Assembly: GCA_003152595.1 (NCBI GenBank)
Contig: PMAM01000082.1
Coordinates: forward strand, 199-7,135
Origin: Acidobacterium sp.
Lineage (GTDB): Bacteria > Acidobacteriota > Terriglobia > Terriglobales > Acidobacteriaceae
Direction of reading: 5' to 3'
Length of the DNA: 6,937 bases
Below, piece after piece: positions 1 through 5,966 of the stretch. Within the stretch, counting starts at the first letter, position 1. Every line of letters begins with the position of its first letter. The notes under the pieces are model-generated. The model was not told the DNA's origin and did no database searches. It saw nothing but the letters and a program-made list of their open reading frames with translations. A program made the position numbers and the translations under genes.

Positions 1-2130
1 GCAGGCCAGGTGGAGTCTGCCTTCCAGACCGAACTGCACCGGTACCAGCTCGGCGCGGAGACTCACTTCGCGAACGCCACCGATCTCGCCATTCCGTCCG
101 CGTTAACCGGCATCGTTCGCTCGGTGGGCAACCTCGACGACTTCCGCCCCGCCCCCCAGTTTCGCCCATCGCCCGCCACCCTCCAGCCGTCCTTCACTTC
201 GGGTCAGACCGGCGCGCATTTCCTCAGCCCCCAGGACATCGGCACCATCTACGACATCAACGCCGCCTGGAATGCCGGCTATACCGGATCGGGCGTGACC
301 ATCGCCGTGGTCGGTCAGACGCAAGTCTCAGCCTCCGACATTGCGGCCTTTCAGTCCGCCGATGGCCTTACCTCCAAAGCTCCCAACATGATCCTGGTGC
401 CCAACACCGGAGCCGCTGCCGTTTTCTCCGGAGATGAAGCCGAGTCGGACCTCGACCTCGAGTACGCAAACGGCATCGCGCCCGGAGCTACCCTCGACTT
501 CATCTACGTCGGCAACAACCAGAATGACAGCGTCTTCAACGCGCTGCAGTACGCCATCGACAACAAGATCGCCCCCATCATCAACATTAGCTACGGCGTC
601 TGCGAACCCGACCTGGACTCCTCCACCTACTCCGCCTGGGAAGGGGTCATGGAGCAGGGCGCAAGCCAGGGGCAGACCGTTGTCGCCGCCTCCGGTGACG
701 AGGGTTCAACCGCCTGCTATTACCCCACCACGAATACCGTCCCCGCCGCGATGGAAGTGCTCGCCGTCAATTACCCGGCCAGCAGCGCTTACGCCGTGGG
801 CGTTGGCGGAACGGAATTCCCCGCTGCCGACGTCGACTCAACCAATACCACCTACTGGAAATCCGCCAGCGGAAGCGACGTCGTTGGATCCGCGCTGTCC
901 TATATTCCCGAGCAGGCCTGGAACGACGACAGCGCCTCGGTCGGGACGCAATACGGCGCGCAATACGCCCTCTCCGCTGACGGCGGCGGCATTAGTGCCA
1001 GCGGTTTCACTCCGCGTCCCACCTGGCAAACCGGCGTTCCCGGCATTCCCTCCGGCAACTCCCGCCTGGTTCCGGATGTCTCCCTCGCCTCCTCTCCGAA
1101 CTATGCCCCCTACCTCTTCTGCACCAGCGATACAACTGCCTGGAGCAGCGGCCAAAAGGCCAGCTGTAACTCCGGCTTTCGCGATTCCAGCACGCAGGAC
1201 CTGACCATCGCCGGCGGCACAAGCTTTGCCTCGCCGATCTTCGCCGCCATGCTGGCCATCGTCGCGCAAAAGGAAAGCTCCACCGGCCTCGGCGTAGCCA
1301 ACGAGAACCTCTATTCGCTCGCCTCCAACTCGTCCACCTATGCATCCGCCTTCCACGACATCACCAGCGGCGGCAACCAGTGCACAGCAGGTGGCTCGTT
1401 CTGCTCGTCTTCCGGAGCCGCGCAGTATGCCGCTGGCGCCGGATACGACGAAGCCACCGGTCTCGGCTCCGTCGACTTCAACAACCTGATGACTGCCTGG
1501 ACCGGCTCCTCGGGCGGCGGCGGAGGCGGTGGCACAGGCAGTGGCTCCTTCGCTCTCACTGCGGCGAATGCAAGCGTCACCAGCGGCAGTTCGACCACCT
1601 CCATCGTCAATGCTAGATCGCAGAATTCCTATGCCGGGACCGTAGCCTTCACCGTTACCTCCACCGGCTCGCTGTTGACTTACGGCTGCTACACCATCGG
1701 CAACACGACTGTGCCCGCTAGCTCAACAGGCACCGCCACGCTCGCCCTCTACACCTCGCAGAGCACATGCAGCGGTGTCTCCGGCGCGCATTCCTTCGCA
1801 GCGCATGGCAACGCAGGCGTGGCCACATCTCGCAAAGATTCGCCATTCGGGAAGACCGTTCCGATCGGCGCCGCGGCCTTCGCCGGCCTGCTCTGCGTCG
1901 GCTTCAGAAAATCGCGGAAGGCCTGGACGCTGTTCACCTGCCTGATCCTGATTGCGCTGCTGGGCTTCGCCGCCGGATGCGGCAGCAACTCCGGCAGCAG
2001 CACCACGAATTCCACCAGCTCCACCAGCACGGATGTCGCTGCCAACACCTACACGGTCACAGTTGTTGGAACGGATACAACGACCTCCAGCATCACCGCC
2101 AGCACCACATTCACCCTCACGGTGAACTAA
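1..2130 (+). CDS. S53 family (sedolisin/kumamolisin-like) secreted pro-peptidase, 5' truncated
   Basis: This is a serine-carboxyl endopeptidase, expected to act outside the cytoplasm at acidic pH. The frame is open to base 1, so the signal peptide and most of the propeptide lie upstream; the GTG at base 10 is probably an internal Val. Residues below count from base 10. Residues 1-46 match the end of a pro-kumamolisin activation domain (ELHRYQLG, hFAN, IPSAL, NLDDF). The catalytic domain runs from about 70 to 497. The expected Glu/Asp pair is E145/D149, the oxyanion Asp is D230 (SGDEGS), and the Ser is S405 in GGTSFASP. The calcium site is intact: D450-I451 plus G476, G478 and D480. Six Cys (198, 236, 371, 386, 458, 465) could form three disulfides. 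A Gly-rich linker (501-510) leads to an Ig-like segment (513-590), two hydrophobic stretches (617-632, 639-656), a lipobox-like C657, and a Thr/Ser-rich tail ending in beta-strand-like sequence. Substrate is unknown. Family assignment is very secure. Confidence 0.95.
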   Translation, partial: AGQVESAFQTELHRYQLGAETHFANATDLAIPSALTGIVRSVGNLDDFRPAPQFRPSPATLQPSFTSGQTGAHFLSPQDIGTIYDINAAWNAGYTGSGVTIAVVGQTQVSASDIAAFQSADGLTSKAPNMILVPNTGAAAVFSGDEAESDLDLEYANGIAPGATLDFIYVGNNQNDSVFNALQYAIDNKIAPIINISYGVCEPDLDSSTYSAWEGVMEQGASQGQTVVAASGDEGSTACYYPTTNTVPAAMEVLAVNYPASSAYAVGVGGTEFPAADVDSTNTTYWKSASGSDVVGSALSYIPEQAWNDDSASVGTQYGAQYALSADGGGISASGFTPRPTWQTGVPGIPSGNSRLVPDVSLASSPNYAPYLFCTSDTTAWSSGQKASCNSGFRDSSTQDLTIAGGTSFASPIFAAMLAIVAQKESSTGLGVANENLYSLASNSSTYASAFHDITSGGNQCTAGGSFCSSSGAAQYAAGAGYDEATGLGSVDFNNLMTAWTGSSGGGGGGGTGSGSFALTAANASVTSGSSTTSIVNARSQNSYAGTVAFTVTSTGSLLTYGCYTIGNTTVPASSTGTATLALYTSQSTCSGVSGAHSFAAHGNAGVATSRKDSPFGKTVPIGAAAFAGLLCVGFRKSRKAWTLFTCLILIALLGFAAGCGSNSGSSTTNSTSSTSTDVAANTYTVTVVGTDTTTSSITASTTFTLTVN
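1855..1980 (+). other. Membrane hairpin with internal lipobox-like cysteine in the peptidase C-terminus
   Basis: Within the S53 peptidase, residues 617-632 (counted from base 10) are hydrophobic. A basic turn RKSRK (633-637) follows, then a second hydrophobic run (639-656) ending in GFAAGC with Cys657 encoded at 1978-1980. Basic residues, hydrophobic core and a small-residue-Cys end are the order of a lipoprotein signal peptide, here placed internally. With the catalytic domain outside, helix 1 would enter the cytoplasm and helix 2 would exit, placing Cys657 at the outer membrane face. Whether signal peptidase II cuts here is inference. The -3 residue is Ala rather than the preferred Leu. The segment may simply be a membrane anchor. 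Confidence 0.6.
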
Positions 2131-2149
2131 ATCCGTCGCGCTGCCCCTG

Positions 2150-2173
2150 AAGGGCGGTTCACTTCCGCCCTTT
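2150..2173. terminator. Stem-loop terminator candidate after the peptidase gene
   Basis: AAGGGCGG (2150-2157) pairs perfectly with CCGCCCTT (2165-2172) across a 7-base loop, giving a GC-rich 8-bp stem 19 bases after the peptidase stop. Only a short T run (2171-2173) follows on the + strand. The spot between two convergent genes fits a terminator usable from either side, but the weak T tract lowers confidence. Confidence 0.55.
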
Positions 2174-2195
2174 CAGTGCACGACTCTCCGGGTGC

Positions 2196-2233
2196 CCCAT
2201 CCTCGATCGCCCGGTTTTGGCGATCAGGGTGGG
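2196..2233. repeat. Long imperfect palindrome, REP-like or second terminator
   Basis: The left arm 2196-2211 pairs with the right arm 2219-2233 around the 7-base loop CGGTTTT. It has seven inner pairs (GATCGCC/GGCGATC), one bulged C at 2204, then eight outer pairs including one U-G: 15 pairs in all. It lies 33 bases beyond the hydrolase stop and could terminate minus-strand transcription. The flanks GGTGCCCCAT and GGGTGGGAACGAAG resemble intergenic palindromes that I recall recurring in Acidobacteria, so it may be a dispersed repeat; that needs a genome search. Confidence 0.55.
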
Positions 2234-2265
2234 AACGAAGAACGCCGCTTAGCCGCCCCTTCACA

Positions 2266-3342
2266 TCAGTGCGCCGACTCCTGCAACAGCTCCGCAAGAT
2301 ACTGCTGCCAGATCGCCGCCCGCGTGTGCGTGCCGTGCCCGCGCGTCTCCTCGGTGATCGGAAGCAGCACGAACTTGCCCTTCGGCACCCGCTGGATCAT
2401 CTTCGGCATAATGTCCAGCTCCGGCGGGTTGATGAAGTCATCCGCTGAGTTCACCGCCATCACCGGCACCTGAATCTTCTCCAGATTCGCCGAAGGATCG
2501 TAGTTCCGCGATGAGTTGAACTGATACAGAAAATCATTCGCGTCCGTCGTTTTGGAATGCGACTCGAGGAAGCTCTTCAGATAGGCATCCGCCTGTTCCT
2601 GGGTCGGATACTGCTCCTGCATCTGCAGCGGGCTCGAGCCCATGATCAGCAGCATCTCGATCGATGTCCGCATTCCCGGCGGCTGCGCAGTGTAATCTCC
2701 GTGATTCCACGCCGGATCATCCGTAATCGCATCCATCGCCATCTTCCGCATCATCCGATTGCGTCCCGCAATCTGCACCGGCAGGCACGCCAGCGGCATC
2801 AGCGCATCGGCGAACCCAGGATACGTCTCCCCCCACACCCACGAGTGCATGCACCCCATCGAGGTCCCCATCACCAGCCGCAGATGATCCACATGCAGTG
2901 CATCCGTCACGAGCAGATGCTCGGCCGCCACCATATCGTCGTAGTCGTAGTGCGGAAAATGCGCATGCATCCTGTCGCTGGGCTTCGACGATCCACCATG
3001 CCCAATATCGTCCGGCAGAACGATGTAGTATTTCGTGGCATCCAGCAGTTGTCCCGGCCTGAACAGCACCCCCGCAAAGTACGGCGCCAGGAACTGCGCG
3101 CCCGTCCCGCCCGTCCCGTGCAGGATCAGCACGGCGTTGTCCACGCGCCCCTGCGCATCGCGATGCGGCGCCCCCAGAGTTCGATAATGCAGCTTCAGCT
3201 CCGACAGCTGTTCGCCGGAGCGGAAATGAAAGTCGTGCGCCACGTAATCGCCCTGCGTCACAGCAGGCGTTTCCTGCGCACTCCCCACAAACATCCACGA
3301 GACAACTACCGCCATCGCCATCGCCCGCAGCAACGTCCTCAT
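2266..3342 (-). CDS. Secreted alpha/beta-fold hydrolase, homoserine O-acetyltransferase (MetX)-like fold
   Basis: This 358-residue protein is most likely an esterase or acyl hydrolase acting in the periplasm or outside the cell; the substrate cannot be read from sequence. The ATG at 3342 is preferred over one 36 bases upstream because GGAGG lies five bases before it and translation from it starts directly with a signal peptide (MRTLLRAMAM..., likely cut after GSA at about residue 22). The oxyanion region is HGTGGTGAQF (75-84). The nucleophile elbow is GTSMG with Ser161, the likely acid is D302 in SADDFINPP, and the base is H336 in RGHGTH. The stretch RPGQLLDATKYYIVLPD resembles the MetX core, but DIGHGGSSKPSD is more typical of hydrolases. 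True MetX enzymes are cytoplasmic, so the signal peptide argues against a role in methionine synthesis, and no met gene is nearby. It converges on the peptidase gene and diverges from the sigma cassette. No convincing promoter was found for it. Confidence 0.88.
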   Translation of the reverse strand: MRTLLRAMAMAVVVSWMFVGSAQETPAVTQGDYVAHDFHFRSGEQLSELKLHYRTLGAPHRDAQGRVDNAVLILHGTGGTGAQFLAPYFAGVLFRPGQLLDATKYYIVLPDDIGHGGSSKPSDRMHAHFPHYDYDDMVAAEHLLVTDALHVDHLRLVMGTSMGCMHSWVWGETYPGFADALMPLACLPVQIAGRNRMMRKMAMDAITDDPAWNHGDYTAQPPGMRTSIEMLLIMGSSPLQMQEQYPTQEQADAYLKSFLESHSKTTDANDFLYQFNSSRNYDPSANLEKIQVPVMAVNSADDFINPPELDIMPKMIQRVPKGKFVLLPITEETRGHGTHTRAAIWQQYLAELLQESAH

Positions 3343-3347
3343 CGCTT

Positions 3348-3352
3348 CCTCC
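3348..3352 (-). promoter_or_regulatory. Ribosome binding site fixing the hydrolase start
   Basis: Read on the minus strand this is GGAGG, five bases before the ATG at 3342. It selects that start over the upstream in-frame ATG at 3378, which would put 12 polar residues before the signal peptide. Confidence 0.75.
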
Positions 3353-3431
3353 GAATAACGCCGCCCAGCATATCGCATTTAGCCGCCAGCCACCCGGCTG
3401 TCTTCCCGGCCGCAACCACCCGCAAATTTTC

Positions 3432-3460
3432 TGTTAACCAAATGCCCCCCATCTCCGTAT
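3432..3460 (+). promoter_or_regulatory. ECF-type promoter P1 before the membrane-protein/sigma cassette
   Basis: TGTTAACC (AACC at 3436-3439) is followed after exactly 16 bases by CGTAT (3456-3460). An AAC-containing -35 with CGT at -10 is the known pattern of many ECF sigma promoters. Transcription would start near 3467, leaving a leader of about 33 bases that includes GAGGT at 3490-3494, six bases before the ATG at 3501. The same AACC-N16-CGTA arrangement recurs at 3960-3983. A housekeeping sigma-70 reading (TATTAC at 3458) has no well-spaced -35. Confidence 0.6.
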
Positions 3461-3500
3461 TACTCAGTGCAAATGGAATTCACGAGCCCGAGGTAAGACC

Positions 3501-3941
3501 ATGAACACCGACGTAGTCGCCCTCATCGCAGTCTTCGGCACCATCAGCTTCATCACCTGGACCATCTTCTCCTCCGTGCGCCGCCTGCGCCTGGCGCGCA
3601 CCCAGGCCGATGTACAAACCATCCTTCTCTCCCGCTTCGACTCCGCGCAGAACATGGCCGCCTACGTTCAGTCTGACGCCGGCAAGCAGTTCCTCCGCGG
3701 ACTCCACTTCGAACAGGAATCGCCGCTCGCTCCCATGCTGGCCTGCGTTCGCTGGGGCATCGTGATCATCTTCCTCGGCGCTGCCCTGTGCATCCTGCGC
3801 GCCATGGGCGCCGTCGATTCCGACACCATCGTTCCCGGCGTGCTGGCGCTCGCGCTCGGCATCGCCTTTGAAGTCGCGGCCTTCGTCTCCTGGTACCTGT
3901 ACCGCGCACTGGGTCTGGCGGAGCCCGAGAAGAATGCCTGA
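3501..3941 (+). CDS. Three-helix membrane protein of unknown function, first gene of the ECF cassette
   Basis: I do not recognise a named family for this 146-residue protein. Predicted membrane segments lie at about 5-24, 85-103 and 109-134. Between helices 1 and 2 is a soluble stretch (25-77) with a basic start (RRLRLAR) and a conserved-looking block, SRFDSAQNMAAYVQSDAG followed by FLRGL, similar to small proteins I recall beside sigma factor genes in Acidobacteria (recall only). The start is supported by GAGGT six bases upstream. The sigma gene begins 51 bases after its stop in the same direction, and an ECF-like promoter precedes it, so it is probably co-transcribed and under the sigma factor's control. 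Possible roles are signal sensing, assisting the anti-sigma factor, or envelope response; none is shown. It has no signal peptide apart from helix 1 and no enzymatic motif. Confidence 0.85.
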   Translation: MNTDVVALIAVFGTISFITWTIFSSVRRLRLARTQADVQTILLSRFDSAQNMAAYVQSDAGKQFLRGLHFEQESPLAPMLACVRWGIVIIFLGAALCILRAMGAVDSDTIVPGVLALALGIAFEVAAFVSWYLYRALGLAEPEKNA

Positions 3942-3957
3942 TCGTCGGCCCGAAGAG

Positions 3958-3983
3958 GGAACCAGCGGTGGCTTTACAACGTA
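3958..3983 (+). promoter_or_regulatory. ECF-type promoter P2 directly before the sigma factor gene
   Basis: GGAACC (3958-3963) is followed after exactly 16 bases by CGTAG (3980-3984). GGAAC at -35 with CGT at -10 is a classic ECF consensus, and spacing and core match P1. Transcription would start near 3991, two or so bases before the sigma ATG at 3993, so a transcript from P2 would be leaderless or nearly so. GAAAGGT at 3984-3990 would serve as ribosome binding site only on read-through transcripts from P1. Confidence 0.6.
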
Positions 3984-3992
3984 GAAAGGTGC

Positions 3993-4535
3993 ATGGAACG
4001 CACGCCCGGAATCGTCAGCCTCGTCTTTGGAGATGCGCCAACCAGCGCTCTCGACGAGCCGACTTTTCGGCTGCTCTACAACTCCACTGCGCCGCCGCTT
4101 CGGGCCTACCTGCTGCATGTTTGCCGGCGTCCGGATGTTGCCGACGACCTGCTCCAGGAAACGTACTGCCGCTACCTGATGCACCGGCGGACCGACATGG
4201 ATGATTCCCAGACACGCTCGTATCTGTACCGCATCGCGACCAATCTGCTCCATGATCGCGTGCGCAGCCGTGTCGACCTCGCCGTCCCCGAAATCCCCGA
4301 GCAGGGTGTCGCTCCGGATCTCGCCACCCGCCTCGATGTTCGTTCCACCCTGCGCCGGCTCAAACCCCGCGAGAGCGAACTGCTCTGGCTCGCGTATGTC
4401 GAAGGCATGAACCACGAGGAGATCGCCGCGGCCACCGGCCTGCGCCCTCTCAGCATCAAAATCCTGCTCTTCCGCGCGCGCCGCAAAGCAGCTCAGTTGC
4501 TGGCTCCGGCGCAGAAGCAAACGAGGTTCGCATGA
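3993..4535 (+). CDS. ECF-family RNA polymerase sigma factor (sigma-70 family, group 4)
   Basis: This 180-residue protein directs RNA polymerase to a small set of promoters. Region sigma2 spans about 24-93, with the helix DVADDLLQETYCRYL and the -10 recognition part RSYLYRIATNLLHDRVRSR. A short linker (94-112) follows, then sigma4 at about 113-165 with LRRLKPRESELLWLAYVEG and the helix-turn-helix HEEIAAATGLRPLSIKILLFRARR. Regions 1 and 3 are absent, as expected for the ECF group, and length is typical. The ATG at 3993 is the only reasonable start: no other ATG, GTG or TTG codon in frame precedes sigma2. Its stop overlaps the next gene's start by four bases (ATGA), implying translational coupling with the putative anti-sigma factor. 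Two ECF-like promoters (P1 and P2) suggest autoregulation. The inducing signal is unknown. Assignment to a specific ECF subgroup was not possible. Confidence 0.95.
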   Translation: MERTPGIVSLVFGDAPTSALDEPTFRLLYNSTAPPLRAYLLHVCRRPDVADDLLQETYCRYLMHRRTDMDDSQTRSYLYRIATNLLHDRVRSRVDLAVPEIPEQGVAPDLATRLDVRSTLRRLKPRESELLWLAYVEGMNHEEIAAATGLRPLSIKILLFRARRKAAQLLAPAQKQTRFA

Positions 4536-5068
4536 AGCCGCGACCTTCGAATCCGGGGTCCCCGGCGACGGCTCCTGGTCGCTGGGGTGGCTGCGAACAC
4601 GCCTCCGATGTCTCCCGGGCGGTCCGCACCGGCTTCTGGCCCAGTGCTCTTCAGGAGCACGCGCAAACCTGCCGCGCCTGCACAGAAGCGCGCGCCGTGA
4701 CCGAGGCCCTCCTCCAGGAATCCTCGCGTATGCGCGCGGCCAGCCCCGCTCCCGATGCCTCCCGCGTCTGGTTCGAAGCCCGCCGACGCGCGCGCCTCCA
4801 TCTCCGTCACCGCGCTCTCTTCTGGTTCCGCGCCCTGCGCGTCCTCACGGTGATCTACGTGCCCGCCATGCTGTTCTGGGCTCTCTCCCATCGTGCTGCT
4901 CCCGTGCGCGAAGTCTGGAAGCCCTCCTTCCGCACCGACTTCGGCTCGCTTCTCACCGGACCCGCCGAGATCTTCGCCCTTTCCGGCGTTCTCCTGGCCG
5001 CGCTCTGCATCTTCATGGGTTCGTGGTACCTCCTGCGCGAAGCGCGCACGCCGCTCCACCACACCTGA
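4532..5068 (+). CDS. Putative membrane-bound zinc-finger-like anti-sigma factor
   Basis: This 178-residue protein most likely binds the preceding ECF sigma factor at the membrane and keeps it inactive. The N-terminal cytoplasmic part contains Cys21 ... H43-x3-C47-x2-C50 (EHAQTCRAC), the HxxxCxxC core of the zinc-binding anti-sigma (ZAS) fold. The Cys21-His43 gap (22 residues) is slightly shorter than in RsrA or ChrR, as I recall them. A basic, Arg-rich stretch (83-100) precedes membrane helices at about 99-118 and 144-167, with an external loop of some 25 residues between them. That topology leaves both ends in the cytoplasm. The start ATG overlaps the sigma stop (ATGA) and has GAGGT four bases upstream at 4523-4527. 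The gene order and coupling are typical of sigma/anti-sigma pairs. The remaining sequence is not recognisable, so function rests on the motif, topology and position. Confidence 0.75.
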   Translation: MKPRPSNPGSPATAPGRWGGCEHASDVSRAVRTGFWPSALQEHAQTCRACTEARAVTEALLQESSRMRAASPAPDASRVWFEARRRARLHLRHRALFWFRALRVLTVIYVPAMLFWALSHRAAPVREVWKPSFRTDFGSLLTGPAEIFALSGVLLAALCIFMGSWYLLREARTPLHHT

Positions 5069-5150
5069 CAACCACAACAAAATCCCTGGGTTGGCGTCCA
5101 AACAGAGGACGCAGTTCGCATCCAGCTTCGGTTTCTGCATCTCACCCCCC

Positions 5151-5154
5151 GGAG
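5151..5154 (+). promoter_or_regulatory. Ribosome binding site fixing the outer-membrane protein start
   Basis: GGAG six bases before the ATG at 5161. It selects this start over an in-frame ATG at 5023 that would overlap the preceding gene and bury the signal peptide 46 residues inside the protein. Confidence 0.65.
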
Positions 5155-5160
5155 ATTCCA

Positions 5161-5841
5161 ATGCTGACGAAACGCATTCCCGCTCTCTGTTTCCTCGTCA
5201 CCATCGCATTCGCCGCCGCCTCCGCCCAGACTTCCATCGCCCTCAGCGGCTACGGAGCCTTCAGCGGGACCACCACCGCCAACGGCACCGAGCAGAGCCC
5301 CGCCAACCAGGCCGGCGGCATCTTTGAACTCCGCCACATTTCGAATCCGATCTTCGGCTTCGAAGGTACCTACTCCTTCAATCGCGCCAACCAGACCTAC
5401 AAAAGCTCACCTGGTGGCTGCCCCGCCTTCGGCTGCAGCATTTCCACGGAAACCGTCCGGTCCAACGCCCACGAAATCACCGCCGGCTGGACTCCCTCGG
5501 TCCACATCGCCAACTTCCGCCCCTTTGGCGTTCTTGGCGTTGGCCTTCTGCTCGATGTGCCTGACAGCGGCCAGGCCACCGTCGTCACAACCCTCCCAGG
5601 CGAGCCCCCCTGTCCCACCTCAGGCTGCACCACAACCACCACCTCCAGCACCAAAACCTCTTACAAGCCGGTCTACGTCTATGGAGCCGGCCTCGACTGG
5701 GGTCTCATCCCCCATTTCGGCCTCCGCCTCCAGTACCGCGGCAATCTCTATTCCGCGCCCAATGTGACCAGCCTCTTCTCCTCGACGAACACCTTCACCC
5801 ACACGGCCGAGCCGATGATCGGCATCTACTTCAGCCTCTGA
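5161..5841 (+). CDS. Exported outer-membrane beta-barrel-like protein
   Basis: This 226-residue protein probably sits in the outer membrane. It begins with a signal peptide (MLTKRIPALCFLV..., likely cut after ASA at residue 22). The mature part is a run of alternating polar and hydrophobic strands rich in Gly, Tyr and Phe: LSGYGAFSG, GGIFELRHI, FGFEGTYSFN, HEITAGWTPSV, FRPFGVLGVGLLLDV, VYVYGAGLDWGLIPHFGLRLQYRG, and a last strand MIGIYFSL. About eight strands would fit a small OmpA/OmpW-type barrel. Two putative loops each carry a CX4C pair (Cys87/92 and Cys151/156) beside Thr/Ser-rich sequence. It ends FSL rather than the usual final Phe. No pore, enzyme or ligand role can be assigned. It follows the anti-sigma gene by 92 bases in the same direction, so it may be the far end of that operon or a separate unit. 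Confidence 0.8.
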   Translation: MLTKRIPALCFLVTIAFAAASAQTSIALSGYGAFSGTTTANGTEQSPANQAGGIFELRHISNPIFGFEGTYSFNRANQTYKSSPGGCPAFGCSISTETVRSNAHEITAGWTPSVHIANFRPFGVLGVGLLLDVPDSGQATVVTTLPGEPPCPTSGCTTTTTSSTKTSYKPVYVYGAGLDWGLIPHFGLRLQYRGNLYSAPNVTSLFSSTNTFTHTAEPMIGIYFSL

Positions 5842-5865
5842 CACCTCCGATACTGCGGACGTGTG

Positions 5866-5896
5866 ACTGCGGGTATTGCAGCGTCTCCCTCGCAGT
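5866..5896 (+). terminator. Weak stem-loop after the outer-membrane protein gene
   Basis: ACTGCGGG (5866-5873) can pair with CC at 5888-5889 and CGCAGT at 5891-5896, leaving a bulged T and a 14-base loop. There is no T run after it. An upstream copy of ACTGCGG at 5852-5858 offers a competing arm. It may attenuate transcription between the two exported-protein genes or be chance. Confidence 0.25.
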
Positions 5897-5966
5897 ACGC
5901 CGTCATCAAACTCTTTGGTTCCAAAGCCTTTCCGGACATCCTTTTTCCGCGATTTTTGGCTCTCAA

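Noticed and set aside
434..1204. A 256-residue + frame inside the peptidase gene
   Set aside because: It is a Pro/Ser/Thr-rich shifted reading of the catalytic domain, whose motifs are all intact in the main frame.
1510..1539. Gly-rich codon run as a frameshift hotspot or repeat element
   Set aside because: The frame is continuous and similar families use such linkers between catalytic and Ig-like parts; nothing indicates a shift.
3343..3420. A minus-strand promoter for the hydrolase based on TATGCT near 3370
   Set aside because: Only four of six positions match the -10 consensus and no -35 is found at a suitable distance.
2557..3504. A 315-residue + frame opposite the hydrolase
   Set aside because: It is Arg/His/Pro-rich with no recognisable domain, antisense to a gene with an intact catalytic triad and signal peptide.
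3480..4520. A 346-residue open frame on the minus strand
   Set aside because: It lies opposite the membrane-protein and sigma genes, both strongly supported. Long antisense frames are common in GC-rich DNA, and its translation shows no domain.
5076..5097. AAC-N16-CGTCC before the outer-membrane protein gene as a third ECF promoter
   Set aside because: The -35 core lacks the second C at the right place, and spacing is one base off when aligned with P1 and P2 (the true AACC at 5070 is 21 bases from CGT). Too weak to call.
5023..5160. An N-terminal extension of the outer-membrane protein from an ATG at 5023
   Set aside because: It would overlap the preceding gene, has no good ribosome binding site, and would place the signal peptide 46 residues inside the protein.
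4493..5161. A 222-residue minus-strand frame opposite the anti-sigma gene
   Set aside because: Gly/Glu/Ala-rich antisense shadow; the + strand has a coupled start, a metal-binding motif and two membrane helices.
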